Source: Formosa undariae
GTDB lineage: Bacteria; Bacteroidota; Bacteroidia; Flavobacteriales; Flavobacteriaceae
Direction: 5' to 3'
NCBI RefSeq assembly: GCF_042427615.1
Contig: NZ_JBHMEZ010000001.1
Coordinates: forward strand, 124,001 to 188,000
DNA length: 64,000 bases
Below are positions 37,985 to 46,358 of the stretch, piece by piece. Each line of letters starts with the position of its first letter. Position 1 is the first letter of the stretch. Position numbers and translations under genes: made by a program. Under the pieces are notes generated by a model, which worked only from the letters and a program-made list of their open reading frames with translations, was not told where the DNA came from and searched no databases.

Positions 37985-38010
37985 ATATGTTTAAATAATA
38001 AATTATTACA

Positions 38011-38018
38011 CAAAAATA
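38011..38018 (-). promoter_or_regulatory. -7 box of the aldolase-fucI operon
   Basis: The minus strand reads TATTTTTG, an exact TAnnTTTG match, 26 nt before the aldolase ATG at 37984. The same octamer and the same 26-nt spacing occur on the plus strand for the AraC gene. Confidence 0.55.
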
Positions 38019-38054
38019 CTTTCATAGTATCATTTTAATAATATTTAAAATCTG

Positions 38055-38062
38055 TATTTTTG
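38055..38062 (+). promoter_or_regulatory. -7 box of the AraC regulator gene
   Basis: TATTTTTG, an exact TAnnTTTG match, lies 26 nt before the ATG at 38089. The 36 bp between this box and its minus-strand twin must hold both -33 regions and probably the regulator's binding site. Confidence 0.55.
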
Positions 38063-38088
38063 TATCTAATTCAAACATTATTGATTTA

Positions 38089-38988
38089 ATGAAAATTGTA
38101 AAGGATATCCAACTGGGAGACCCGTCTTCTAACAAGCAAAACTTTATAGATTTAAATTTAAAAGTATTGTGTTGCAGATATTGGATACTGGACTTATGGG
38201 ACTGTCACGATATGGTATTTCCGTATTGGAGATTATATTGGAACAGAAATACTGGAGGCGAATTGATTCATCGCGATAATATTTTTGAAATGGATCCCGA
38301 TTACCTTTTTATTATTCCGCCCTTTACCTCCTTTTCATCTCGATTTACAAAAAATCATGTGTATTCTCACGGTATTCATGTTAATGGAAAACATGTTACT
38401 GCCAATAGTAACGAAGATAATTATGTAGACTCTTCATTAATTCATTTATTCATTCACTTTAATTTAGGGGTGCCTTTTGACAATGTTTACCCAGGAATTT
38501 TAAAAATAGAATTAACAGACTATTTAAAGGAACGTCTGGACTACCTCACAACTAGATTGAAAATAGAGAATACAGATTTTAAACTTACGTTTAATTTAAA
38601 GCTCCAAGCTTTTATTAAAGAAGCGCTTACCAATATAGGACCAGAGTTATGGAAAGCGATTAATATTGACGAGCGTGTATTAAAGGTTATCCGTTATATT
38701 GAAATTAATATTAATAAGAAATTAAGTAATTCAGAATTGGCATCAATTATAAATATGGCTCCTAATTCTTTTGCGCGATTATTTAAAATTGAAATGAATA
38801 TTACATTACATAGTTTTATTCAGAACAGAAAAATTGCGAAAGCTTGCGAACTGTTCGAACATACAAATAAGACTATCGAAGAAGTTTCTTTTGTTTTAGG
38901 CTTTTCTGACCGCTTCCATTTTTCAAGAGTTTTTAAATCTGTTATCGGACTATCTCCTGCGTCTTACAAAGAGGAAAAGTATATCTAG
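38089..38988 (+). CDS. AraC-family regulator of the fucose locus
   Basis: 299 residues. The N-terminal ~185 residues form a cupin-like sensing domain (LFIIPPFTSFSSRF). A C-terminal double helix-turn-helix spans about 195-297 (KLSNSELASIINMAPNSFAR and ETIEEVSFVLGFSDRFHFSR-like text, seen as TIEEVSFVLGFSDRFHFSRV). It is divergent from the aldolase-fucI operon and upstream of aldA. By context it controls both arms, probably as an activator responding to fucose or an intermediate. Confidence 0.87.
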   Translation: MKIVKDIQLGDPSSNKQNFIDLNLKVLCCRYWILDLWDCHDMVFPYWRLYWNRNTGGELIHRDNIFEMDPDYLFIIPPFTSFSSRFTKNHVYSHGIHVNGKHVTANSNEDNYVDSSLIHLFIHFNLGVPFDNVYPGILKIELTDYLKERLDYLTTRLKIENTDFKLTFNLKLQAFIKEALTNIGPELWKAINIDERVLKVIRYIEININKKLSNSELASIINMAPNSFARLFKIEMNITLHSFIQNRKIAKACELFEHTNKTIEEVSFVLGFSDRFHFSRVFKSVIGLSPASYKEEKYI

Positions 38989-39590
38989 TTTATATATAAT
39001 TTAAACCTTAATAAATTCCTCCAAAAACACTTTACGCATATAAAAGAGAAAAAAACACCCTAATTATTACGAATAAATAAAACGGATTTGTTTATTATCT
39101 TAATTTAAACATGCTTTAATGTCCTGGGATAATATTCTTACAGCCCTAATATAACACCCGTTTATCTAACAGCATTCTGTACTCCCCAAAACATATAATT
39201 TAAATAAATTAGATTCCTCATTTTTTGTAAAATGAGACATCAATATCGTATATCAAAGTCAATGGTGGCAAAGCGACACTAAGTCTCTTTTAAATTAATA
39301 ATTTTCCAATTTACGGCGAGGCACTATAACCAATTAGGGTCTAATTTAGACTGCAAAAACTTAAAAGGAATAGTATTAGCATCTCAACATATCGCACAAA
39401 AACTGTCACAGTTCTAATGTTTAAATTATACATATTATTGATTGTAATAGATAATTATTAAAAACTAATTATAATATAAATTTGGTAAGTATATTTTGTC
39501 AATATAATTAGTATTTAGCTTTATCTTTAAATTAAATACAATCACAAACAATCGAACCCTTAATTAAAACTGAATTAAAAAAAATAGAAC
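38989..39590. other. 602-bp gap before aldA
   Basis: No gene seen. It contains an 8-bp hairpin CTCATTTT / AAAATGAG (39217-39236) without a T tract, and one good -7 box near its end (listed separately). The rest is AT-rich and unassigned; binding sites for the AraC regulator are likely but not identifiable by eye. Confidence 0.5.
39477..39484 (+). promoter_or_regulatory. candidate -7 box of the aldA operon
   Basis: TAAATTTG matches TAnnTTTG exactly and lies 106 nt before the aldA ATG, giving a leader of about 100 nt. No clear -33 box is seen at the usual distance. Confidence 0.4.
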
Positions 39591-41030
39591 ATGAAAACAT
39601 TTGAACAGTACATAAATGGAAAATTTGTAAAATCGACGTCCACAGATGTCATTGAAATTTTAAATCCTTGCACCGAAGAAGTTTTATCATTAATGCCTAT
39701 TGGAAGTGTTAAAGATGCTGAATTAGCATTAGACGCTGCAAAAGCCTCTCAACATGCTTGGAAATCTCTTCCTGCTATTGAAAGAGGTAACTATTTAAAT
39801 AAAATGGCAGATGTTATTCGTGATAATCGTGTGTTTTTAGCTGAAACTTTAGCAGCAGAACAAGCTAAGGTTATGGGTTTAGCACAAGTTGAAATTGATG
39901 TAACTGCCGACTATTTTGATTATTATGCAGGTTTTGCAAGACGCATTGAAGGAGAAATCATTCAAAGTGACAGAAGTAAAGAACACATCTTTTTACATAA
40001 AGCACCAATTGGTGTAGCAGTTGGAATTTTACCTTGGAACTTCCCTTTCTTTGTCATGGCAAGAAAAGTTGCAGGCTCTTTAATTACAGGTAACACTTGT
40101 GTAATTAACCCAAGTTCTATTGCACCTAATACGGTTATGGAATTTGCTAGATTAATCTCAAAAATAGGCGTTCCTGCTGGTGTTTTAAATTATGTTTGTG
40201 GTAAAGGTAGTATTGTAGGTAATGCACTTTCATCTAGTCCGATCACAGGAATTATTAGCTTAACAGGTAGTGTTGGTGCCGGTCAAATGGTAATGGAAGC
40301 TGCTTCTAAAAACATCACAAAAGTATCTCTAGAATTAGGTGGTAAAGCGCCTGCTATTGTTTGTGCAGATGCTAATTTAGAATTGGCTGTTAATGCTGTT
40401 GTAACGTCAAGAGTTACGTTTAGCGGACAAGTTTGTAACTGTGCAGAGCGTCTTTATGTAGAAGAATCGATTCACGATCAGTTCTTAGATATGGTTGCCA
40501 AGAAAATGAAATCTTTAAAAGTAGAAGATGCATTCTCTAAAAACAATCCAGACATGAGTGCTTTGGTGTCTAAAGCGCAATTGGATAAAGTTTCTGAAAT
40601 GGTTGAATTCGCTAAAAAAGAAGGTGCAGAAGTTGTCGTTGGTGGAACTAGAACTCCAGGATTTGATAAAGGGTATTTCTATCAACCAACTTTACTGACC
40701 AATGTAACTCAGAATATGCAAATTATTCAAGAAGAAGTATTTGGCCCTGTTTTACCAGTAATGAAATTTAGCACACTTGATGAAGCCATCGCTTTAGCAA
40801 ACGACTGTGAATTTGGATTAACATCTTCTATCTTCTCAGAAAACTTTAACAAAGTCATGCATGCTGCAGAAGAATTACAATATGGAGAAACTTATATCAA
40901 TAGAGAACACTTCGAAGCCATCCAAGGTTTCCACGCCGGTTGGAAAAAATCTGGTATAGGTGGAGCAGATGGAAAGCATGGTATGGAAGAATATCTTCAA
41001 ACTAAAGTGATCTACGCACAATACAGATAA
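39591..41030 (+). CDS. aldA: lactaldehyde dehydrogenase, aldehyde dehydrogenase family
   Basis: 479 residues, closely similar to E. coli AldA along its whole length (GILPWNFPFFVMARK, TGSVGAG, LELGGKAPAIV). The nucleophile is C282 (GQVCNCAER) and the general base E248. It oxidises L-lactaldehyde to L-lactate. One feature is odd: the cofactor motif normally read VIKPSE is VINPSS here (N173 and S176). The usual NAD-binding lysine and the ribose-binding glutamate are therefore both replaced. The rest looks intact, so the enzyme is probably active with altered cofactor binding. It is followed by a hairpin and then fucP. Confidence 0.92.
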   Translation: MKTFEQYINGKFVKSTSTDVIEILNPCTEEVLSLMPIGSVKDAELALDAAKASQHAWKSLPAIERGNYLNKMADVIRDNRVFLAETLAAEQAKVMGLAQVEIDVTADYFDYYAGFARRIEGEIIQSDRSKEHIFLHKAPIGVAVGILPWNFPFFVMARKVAGSLITGNTCVINPSSIAPNTVMEFARLISKIGVPAGVLNYVCGKGSIVGNALSSSPITGIISLTGSVGAGQMVMEAASKNITKVSLELGGKAPAIVCADANLELAVNAVVTSRVTFSGQVCNCAERLYVEESIHDQFLDMVAKKMKSLKVEDAFSKNNPDMSALVSKAQLDKVSEMVEFAKKEGAEVVVGGTRTPGFDKGYFYQPTLLTNVTQNMQIIQEEVFGPVLPVMKFSTLDEAIALANDCEFGLTSSIFSENFNKVMHAAEELQYGETYINREHFEAIQGFHAGWKKSGIGGADGKHGMEEYLQTKVIYAQYR

Positions 41031-41051
41031 TTTAAATAAGAAATATAAACT

Positions 41052-41113
41052 AGCAAACACTATTCATTTAATAGAGAAATTAGTATCTATACACCGAATA
41101 GTGTTTGCTTTTT
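41052..41113 (+). terminator. long-loop terminator/attenuator between aldA and fucP
   Basis: A perfect 14-bp stem AGCAAACACTATTC / GAATAGTGTTTGCT is separated by a 30-nt loop, which itself contains a 5-bp stem (ATAGA/TCTAT). A T tract follows. It ends 24 nt before the fucP ATG. Confidence 0.7.
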
Positions 41114-41137
41114 AAACAAACTAACCAAATTACAATC

Positions 41138-42436
41138 ATGAACACCACCGAAAAAATCCCTGTAGTTTCTAGAGAGGTATTAATTCCTTTTATAATTATA
41201 ACCTCCTTATTTTCGCTTTGGGGTTTTGCAAATGACATTACCAATCCTATGGTAGCGGCATTCGGAACCGTTATGGAAATCTCTACAGCAAAGGCCGCTT
41301 TAGTGCAACTCGCTTTTTATGGCGGATATGCTACTATGGCTATACCTGCAGCATTATTTGTTAGAAAATACAGTTATAAATCAGGGATTATATTAGGATT
41401 AACATTATACGCTATCGGGGCTTTATTATTTTATCCTGCAGCAGAAAATGAAGTGTTTGGTTTCTTTCTTGGATCCCTTTATATTTTAACATTCGGATTG
41501 GCATTCTTAGAGACTACCGCTAACCCATTTATTCTGTCCATGGGAGACGAACGTACTGCAACCCAGCGTTTAAATTTAGCACAAGCTTTTAATCCTATAG
41601 GTTCACTTTTCGGAATGTTTGTAGCTTCAAAATTCATACTTGTCGCTTTAGATTCTGACAAAAGAAATGAAGCAGGCGAATTAATTTTTACCACCTTAGG
41701 AGAAGCACAGAAAGCCATCATTAGAACGCACGATTTAGCTATAATTAGAGATCCTTACGTGATCCTTGGCTTCGTAGTTATTGCTATGTTGGTTCTCATT
41801 TCTATCACAAAAATGCCAGACACGAAAAAGAATAAAAAGTACAGTAGTGCTAAATCTTCTTTTCAAAGGTTATTTAAAAACGGAAAATACAGAGAAGGTG
41901 TTTTTGCTCAGTTATTTTATGTTGCGGCTCAAATTATGTGTTGGACATTTATTATCCAATACGCGGGAAACCTAGGTATACCGAAAGCTGAAGCTCAGAA
42001 CTACAATATTATTGCCATGACCATATTTTTATTAAGTAGGTTTATAAGCACATTTTTAATGAAATATGTAAACGCTAAAAAATTACTCATGATTTTTGCG
42101 CTTTGTGCCATGGTTACTATTTCAGGTGTTATTTTAATTGAAGGCATACTAGGTTTATATTTATTAGTAGCAACCTCTGCTTTTATGTCTTTAATGTTTC
42201 CAACAATTTACGGAATTGCATTAGACGGCTTACCAGAAGACGATACGGCTTTAGGTGCTGCGGGTCTGGTTATGGCTATCGTAGGAGGTGCATTAATGCC
42301 AATATTACAAGGTACTTTAATAGACATGGAAAAAATAGGCCCTTTTACAGGTGTAAACTTCTCGTTTATTCTTCCTTTTATATGTTTTTGCTTCATTGCT
42401 TTCTATGGTTACAGAACATTAAAAATTTATAAATAA
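41138..42436 (+). CDS. fucP: L-fucose:H+ symporter
   Basis: 432 residues with about 12 membrane segments. The start is the ATG at 41138; an upstream TTG at 41105 lies in the terminator stem. Key acidic residues of E. coli FucP are present: D33 in GFANDITNP (D46) and E125 in FLETTANPF (E135). It imports L-fucose across the inner membrane in exchange with the proton gradient. It begins a tight run with the mutarotase (2 bp) and the dehydrogenase (10 bp). Confidence 0.92.
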   Translation: MNTTEKIPVVSREVLIPFIIITSLFSLWGFANDITNPMVAAFGTVMEISTAKAALVQLAFYGGYATMAIPAALFVRKYSYKSGIILGLTLYAIGALLFYPAAENEVFGFFLGSLYILTFGLAFLETTANPFILSMGDERTATQRLNLAQAFNPIGSLFGMFVASKFILVALDSDKRNEAGELIFTTLGEAQKAIIRTHDLAIIRDPYVILGFVVIAMLVLISITKMPDTKKNKKYSSAKSSFQRLFKNGKYREGVFAQLFYVAAQIMCWTFIIQYAGNLGIPKAEAQNYNIIAMTIFLLSRFISTFLMKYVNAKKLLMIFALCAMVTISGVILIEGILGLYLLVATSAFMSLMFPTIYGIALDGLPEDDTALGAAGLVMAIVGGALMPILQGTLIDMEKIGPFTGVNFSFILPFICFCFIAFYGYRTLKIYK

Positions 42437-42438
42437 AT

Positions 42439-42771
42439 ATGAGATATTGCTATGCCTTAGACTTAGTTAATGACGAGACATTAATTAAAGAATATATTGA
42501 GTATCACAAAAACGTGTGGCCAGAAATTCAACAAAGTATTTTAGATTCTGGTATTGAAGTTATGGAAATCTATCATGTAGGCAATCGCCTATTTATGATT
42601 ACAGAAGAAAACAAAAATGCCCAATTAGAAGAACGGTCTCAATCAGATCAAGAAAAAGCTAAAATAGACGAATGGGAAACGTTAATGTGGACATACCAAC
42701 AAGCGCTTCCTGTAGCTAAAAAAGGAGAAAAATGGGTTTTAATGGAAAACATATATCAATTAAAAGTTTAG
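42439..42771 (+). CDS. L-rhamnose/L-fucose mutarotase, RhaM (DUF718) family
   Basis: 110 residues. It interconverts the alpha and beta anomers of a 6-deoxyhexose for the isomerase. The RhaM pattern is visible: YCYALDLV at the start, EYIEYHKNVWPEIQQS (H23, W26) and a C-terminal LMENIYQL. Members found in fucose clusters are called type 2 fucose mutarotases; the fucP/fucI context supports that role. It is unrelated to the FucU fold. It lies 2 bp after fucP. Confidence 0.87.
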   Translation: MRYCYALDLVNDETLIKEYIEYHKNVWPEIQQSILDSGIEVMEIYHVGNRLFMITEENKNAQLEERSQSDQEKAKIDEWETLMWTYQQALPVAKKGEKWVLMENIYQLKV

Positions 42772-42781
42772 AATTAATAGC

Positions 42782-43930
42782 ATGGAAATAAAAATAAATC
42801 CAAAATATCCTTCCGTAACAGACTTAAGAAAAAGAGCGCAGGTTAAAATGCCAAAATTTGCTTTTGAGTATTTAGATGGAGGATGTAACGAAGACATTAA
42901 TTTAGATAAAAATCGTACCGACCTTCAGAAAATAGAGTTAATGCCCCAGTATTTATCAAAATTTGATAAATCCGACTTAAGAACTGAATTGTTTGGACAT
43001 ACCTACAATGCCCCTTTTGGTATCGCGCCAGTTGGACTTCAAGGTTTAATGTGGCCAAACTCGCCAGAAATTTTAGCCAAAGCCGCTTTCAATCATAATG
43101 TCCCTTTTATTTTAAGTACCGTTACCACTTCTAGTATTGAACGCGTAGCAGAATTGACAGAAGGAAAATCTTGGTTTCAATTATATCACCCAGCAGAAGA
43201 AAAAGTTAAACGCGATTTATTAGATAGAGCCGCTAATGCCGGAACAGATGTTTTAGTCATCTTAGCAGATGTTCCTACGTTTGGATACCGACCAAGAGAT
43301 GTAAGAAATGGTTTAGCCATGCCGCCTTCTATGAGTCTAAAAAATATTATTGAAGTTTTAAAAAAACCAGATTGGGCTATTCAAACTTTAATTCATGGGC
43401 AACCTGCTTTTAAAACGTTGGAACCTTATATGCCTAAAGGACTAAATTTAAAAAAGTTAGGAGAATTTATGGATGTTACCTTTTCTGGGCGACTTAATGA
43501 AGACCGCATTGCCTCTATTAGAGACCAATGGAAAGGTAAATTAGTAATTAAAGGTGTGGTGAACGAAATGGATGCGCAAAAAGCCATTAATTTGGGTGTC
43601 GATGGTTTAATTGTATCCAATCACGGTGGTAGACAATTAGACGCGGGACAATCTTCAATCGTGCCTATGACACATTTAGCTAAAAAATATAAAAACGATA
43701 TTAAAATCATGGTAGACTCAGGTTTACGTGGTGGTCCAGATATCGCTAGAGCCATGGCAAATGGCGCCGAATTCACCTTTATGGGACGTAGTTTCATGTA
43801 TGGTGTTGGTGCACTAGGAAAAGACGGAGGCGATCATACAATTTCCTTAATGAAACGCGAATTTCAGCAAGTTATGGAACAACTTTGCTGCGAAAAAGTT
43901 CAAAACTTACCTCAACATTTAATTAAGTAA
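42782..43930 (+). CDS. lldD: FMN-dependent L-lactate dehydrogenase (alpha-hydroxy-acid oxidase family)
   Basis: 382 residues. It oxidises L-lactate to pyruvate, passing electrons to the respiratory chain. The catalytic H281 is in SNHGGRQLD; K257 (VIKGV), Y30 (FEYLDGG), Q133/Y135 (WFQLYHP) and the FMN phosphate loop DSGLRGGPDI are present. Placement after aldA, fucP and the mutarotase completes fucose to pyruvate. Other 2-hydroxy acids are possible substrates of the family. A terminator follows. Confidence 0.88.
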   Translation: MEIKINPKYPSVTDLRKRAQVKMPKFAFEYLDGGCNEDINLDKNRTDLQKIELMPQYLSKFDKSDLRTELFGHTYNAPFGIAPVGLQGLMWPNSPEILAKAAFNHNVPFILSTVTTSSIERVAELTEGKSWFQLYHPAEEKVKRDLLDRAANAGTDVLVILADVPTFGYRPRDVRNGLAMPPSMSLKNIIEVLKKPDWAIQTLIHGQPAFKTLEPYMPKGLNLKKLGEFMDVTFSGRLNEDRIASIRDQWKGKLVIKGVVNEMDAQKAINLGVDGLIVSNHGGRQLDAGQSSIVPMTHLAKKYKNDIKIMVDSGLRGGPDIARAMANGAEFTFMGRSFMYGVGALGKDGGDHTISLMKREFQQVMEQLCCEKVQNLPQHLIK

Positions 43931-43941
43931 AATATATTAAG

Positions 43942-43979
43942 AACCCAAGAATTTATTTTTTTCTTGGGTTTATTTTTTT
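43942..43979 (+). terminator. intrinsic terminator after lldD
   Basis: A 10-bp perfect stem AACCCAAGAA / TTCTTGGGTT with a 9-nt loop is followed by TATTTTTTT. It closes the fucose locus. Confidence 0.85.
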
Positions 43980-44205
43980 GCGCTATAAAAATGGGGTTTA
44001 AACTCGATTTACTACATACAATTGATTACACCCAAATAGTCTTTTCGTCTAAGACGCTTTACAGTAGTCTCATGGAGACTTCCATCTGATTCATTTTAAT
44101 TGACGTTACACATAAGACATCTTACTTTTCTAGCTTATTTCTGCCAATTACTCATTTTATTAGGCCGAATTCTAATTTGACAACTATTTAGCCAAATACC
44201 TAGAG

Positions 44206-44213
44206 TATATTTG
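44206..44213 (+). promoter_or_regulatory. -7 promoter box of the exported module-protein gene
   Basis: TATATTTG matches TAnnTTTG exactly and lies 18 nt before the ATG at 44232. A TTTG at 44176-44179 is a little too far upstream to be a standard -33. The box overlaps an upstream TTG that would otherwise look like a start codon. Confidence 0.55.
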
Positions 44214-44231
44214 AATAAAACGTACAGACCT

Positions 44232-45365
44232 ATGAAAAATCATTTGTTATTTTTATTCATTTTAATGTTTTCTATAAGTGTGAATGCACAGAAAACGATT
44301 AATAATCCAGATTATGTTTCTAGTAATCTTTCTGGGACTATAACAAAGGTTGAGCTTACAGAAGAGGCCACAATACTTCATTTCCATATTAAAGTACCCA
44401 TAGGATCATGGATTTTCATCCCTAAACAAACATATATTGAAGATGCCCGTGCTTCTGATGGGCGCTTATATGTTACGAAATCCGACGGCATTGAAATGAA
44501 AAAAAAACATACCATAACCAATTCGGACGAGATTCGATACAAATTGTTTTTCCCTCCATTACCAAAAGATATAAAGAAGATTAATTTTGGAGAATCTAAT
44601 CCTGGAGGTAATTGGAATATATATAAATTAGACCTTACAAAAGATGGTGTGAACTTCATTGGTAATTCAAATCTAAATAAGGCTTCTAATTACACCATAA
44701 AAAAAGGGTACCCTCTATCTCCAAAGACCATGAACGGCTGGCCCCTTAAAACAGGTATACAAATGCCCTCCCAGACATATTCCATTGTTGTAGGAGAAAA
44801 ATTATCAGAATCTAACAGCTTACTTCCAAGAGATTTACCTAAATCATTTTTCGGGAATTGGCATGACAAATACGGTACACTTATACTTCTTACGACCGAA
44901 GATTATGTCATGTTCGATTCTAGAATTCAGTATTATCAAAACATTGTCAAAATTAGCGATACAAAATTTGTCTTAAGTTTTTCAAATGGTGGTTTTGAAG
45001 TCCTGGATCTTAGCGAGACAGGTATGACCATTAGAAATCAGAAATTAAGCACTTTAGTAAAAAAATCAGGTATTAGTAAAGTTCCCAAAGCCATGATTGG
45101 CACATGGGGTTTAAAAAATGATTCAGGCAACAAAATAACAATCTCGAAGGATTATCTTTATAACAACGCACAAAACACTACAGATATAAAAGGCAGTAAA
45201 AACAAACAAATTGTTCAAGTTGTAGAATCTCAATCAGGCGAGGACGTTTGGTTTATTCTTTATGATAAAGGCACTTACGATTATTACAGAGCAACTAAGA
45301 CAGACCATACTTATGTTTTAACACCTCGCGGATACCCAGATATGCGATACGAGAAATTAGAATAA
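44232..45365 (+). CDS. exported protein of unknown function, TlpA-partner N-domain plus two GNW modules
   Basis: 377 residues from the ATG at 44232. The signal peptide ends near residue 20 (SVNAQ). Residues 21-137 are clearly homologous to 22-135 of the TlpA-like protein at 50781 (shared pattern G-ITK-E-EAT-LHFHI, then YIPK/IPSATYI, then YKL-FP). Two beta-rich modules follow, at about 197-276 (LPKSFFGNWHDKYGTLILL) and 284-377 (VPKAMIGTWGLKND). The first strongly resembles the first sensor module of the kinase at 46359. No catalytic motif is recognised. It leads a probable operon with two small exported proteins, a LytS kinase and a LytTR regulator. Confidence 0.7.
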   Translation: MKNHLLFLFILMFSISVNAQKTINNPDYVSSNLSGTITKVELTEEATILHFHIKVPIGSWIFIPKQTYIEDARASDGRLYVTKSDGIEMKKKHTITNSDEIRYKLFFPPLPKDIKKINFGESNPGGNWNIYKLDLTKDGVNFIGNSNLNKASNYTIKKGYPLSPKTMNGWPLKTGIQMPSQTYSIVVGEKLSESNSLLPRDLPKSFFGNWHDKYGTLILLTTEDYVMFDSRIQYYQNIVKISDTKFVLSFSNGGFEVLDLSETGMTIRNQKLSTLVKKSGISKVPKAMIGTWGLKNDSGNKITISKDYLYNNAQNTTDIKGSKNKQIVQVVESQSGEDVWFILYDKGTYDYYRATKTDHTYVLTPRGYPDMRYEKLE

Positions 45366-45380
45366 CACATTTATAAAATC

Positions 45381-45719
45381 ATGAAAAAAGCAATCTTATC
45401 TGTAATCGGAATTCTAGCTATTTTTATCACATTTTCGTTTACAAATTTCAATGTTGAGAACGAAAGAGTTTTTAAAATCACTTCTGAACATCCAATTGTA
45501 TTTGATATGGTACAAAACGGAAAAACTACAAAAGGACTACAAACACCTTATGAATTTAAATTTACTGGAAATGCAGGCGATTTTATTTTTAAATCTAACA
45601 AAGCACATGAAAAATTAAAAGTAAGCGTTGAAGACCAAAAAAGTCGTTTAACTGCCAATTGGGAAATTATTGTTTTGACTATAGAAAGTGATACTATGAA
45701 AACATTTGGAATGAATTAG
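45381..45719 (+). CDS. small exported or anchored protein, unknown
   Basis: 112 residues. A hydrophobic segment at about 4-20 (ILSVIGILAIFITFSFT) serves as signal peptide or anchor. The remainder is a small beta-rich domain (VFKITSEHPIVFDMVQNGK, later AGDFIFKSNKAHEKLKV). I do not recognise the family. It is 15 bp after the module protein and 73 bp before the MORN-type protein, likely cotranscribed. Confidence 0.55.
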   Translation: MKKAILSVIGILAIFITFSFTNFNVENERVFKITSEHPIVFDMVQNGKTTKGLQTPYEFKFTGNAGDFIFKSNKAHEKLKVSVEDQKSRLTANWEIIVLTIESDTMKTFGMN

Positions 45720-45792
45720 AATAACTTATTTATAAAAATTTACGCACGCAAACATAACGTTGCTCCAGAAGTAAACATTTAACATCGCTATT

Positions 45793-46251
45793 ATGAACAA
45801 AATTTTAGTATTAACATTTTTCACCTTTTCATTACTTTCTTTTGCCCAACAGCCTGAATCTAAAATTTACGATTGTAATAAATTAACAATGCAAGGTAAA
45901 GATGGAAAATCGGCTTTTAAAGACCACAGAGCCTTTACAGGAAAATGTCTGACAAAAAATACTGAAGGAACTGTAACGGAAGAACGAAACTATACCAACG
46001 GCCAATTAAACGGAGAAGTAAAACAATTCGATTTAGAAGGTAACCTTAAAGAAATTACAATGTATTCTGTAAATATAAAACACGGAAAATATGTGTTATA
46101 TAATACAAGTGGGACGCCTATAATCGAGGGACATTATAAAAATAAGCTGAAAGATGGACCGTGGAAATACTACGACAAAGATTCTGGTGAACTCATCAAA
46201 ACAACTGACTTCGATTTTGGGAAAGCACATCTAACTGATAATAAAATGTAA
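45793..46251 (+). CDS. exported MORN-variant repeat protein
   Basis: 152 residues with a signal peptide ending near 19 (LLSFAQ). Several MORN-variant repeats are visible: YTNGQLNGEVKQFDLEGNLK, IKHGKYVLYNTSGTPIIEGH and KLKDGPWKYYDKDSGELIK. Such repeats are common in Bacteroidetes secreted proteins and are thought to be structural or binding. A conserved Cys pair (C28 and C52) may form a disulfide. It stands between the exported proteins and the LytS kinase. Confidence 0.7.
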   Translation: MNKILVLTFFTFSLLSFAQQPESKIYDCNKLTMQGKDGKSAFKDHRAFTGKCLTKNTEGTVTEERNYTNGQLNGEVKQFDLEGNLKEITMYSVNIKHGKYVLYNTSGTPIIEGHYKNKLKDGPWKYYDKDSGELIKTTDFDFGKAHLTDNKM

Positions 46252-46358
46252 CATAATTACGAACTACCACAAATTAAAAATGTACAGTTTTAGTGCAACC
46301 AAAATACGTTGTTAAACTGCTCTATAAACGTTAAAAAATAATTCTAAATAATATTTCA

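Noticed and set aside
39217..39236. 8-bp hairpin downstream of the AraC gene
   Set aside because: It has no T tract and lies 230 nt from the stop codon, so it is not called as a terminator.
41105..41137. TTG start upstream of fucP
   Set aside because: It lies in the right arm and T tract of the aldA-fucP hairpin; the ATG at 41138 matches the usual FucP N-terminus.
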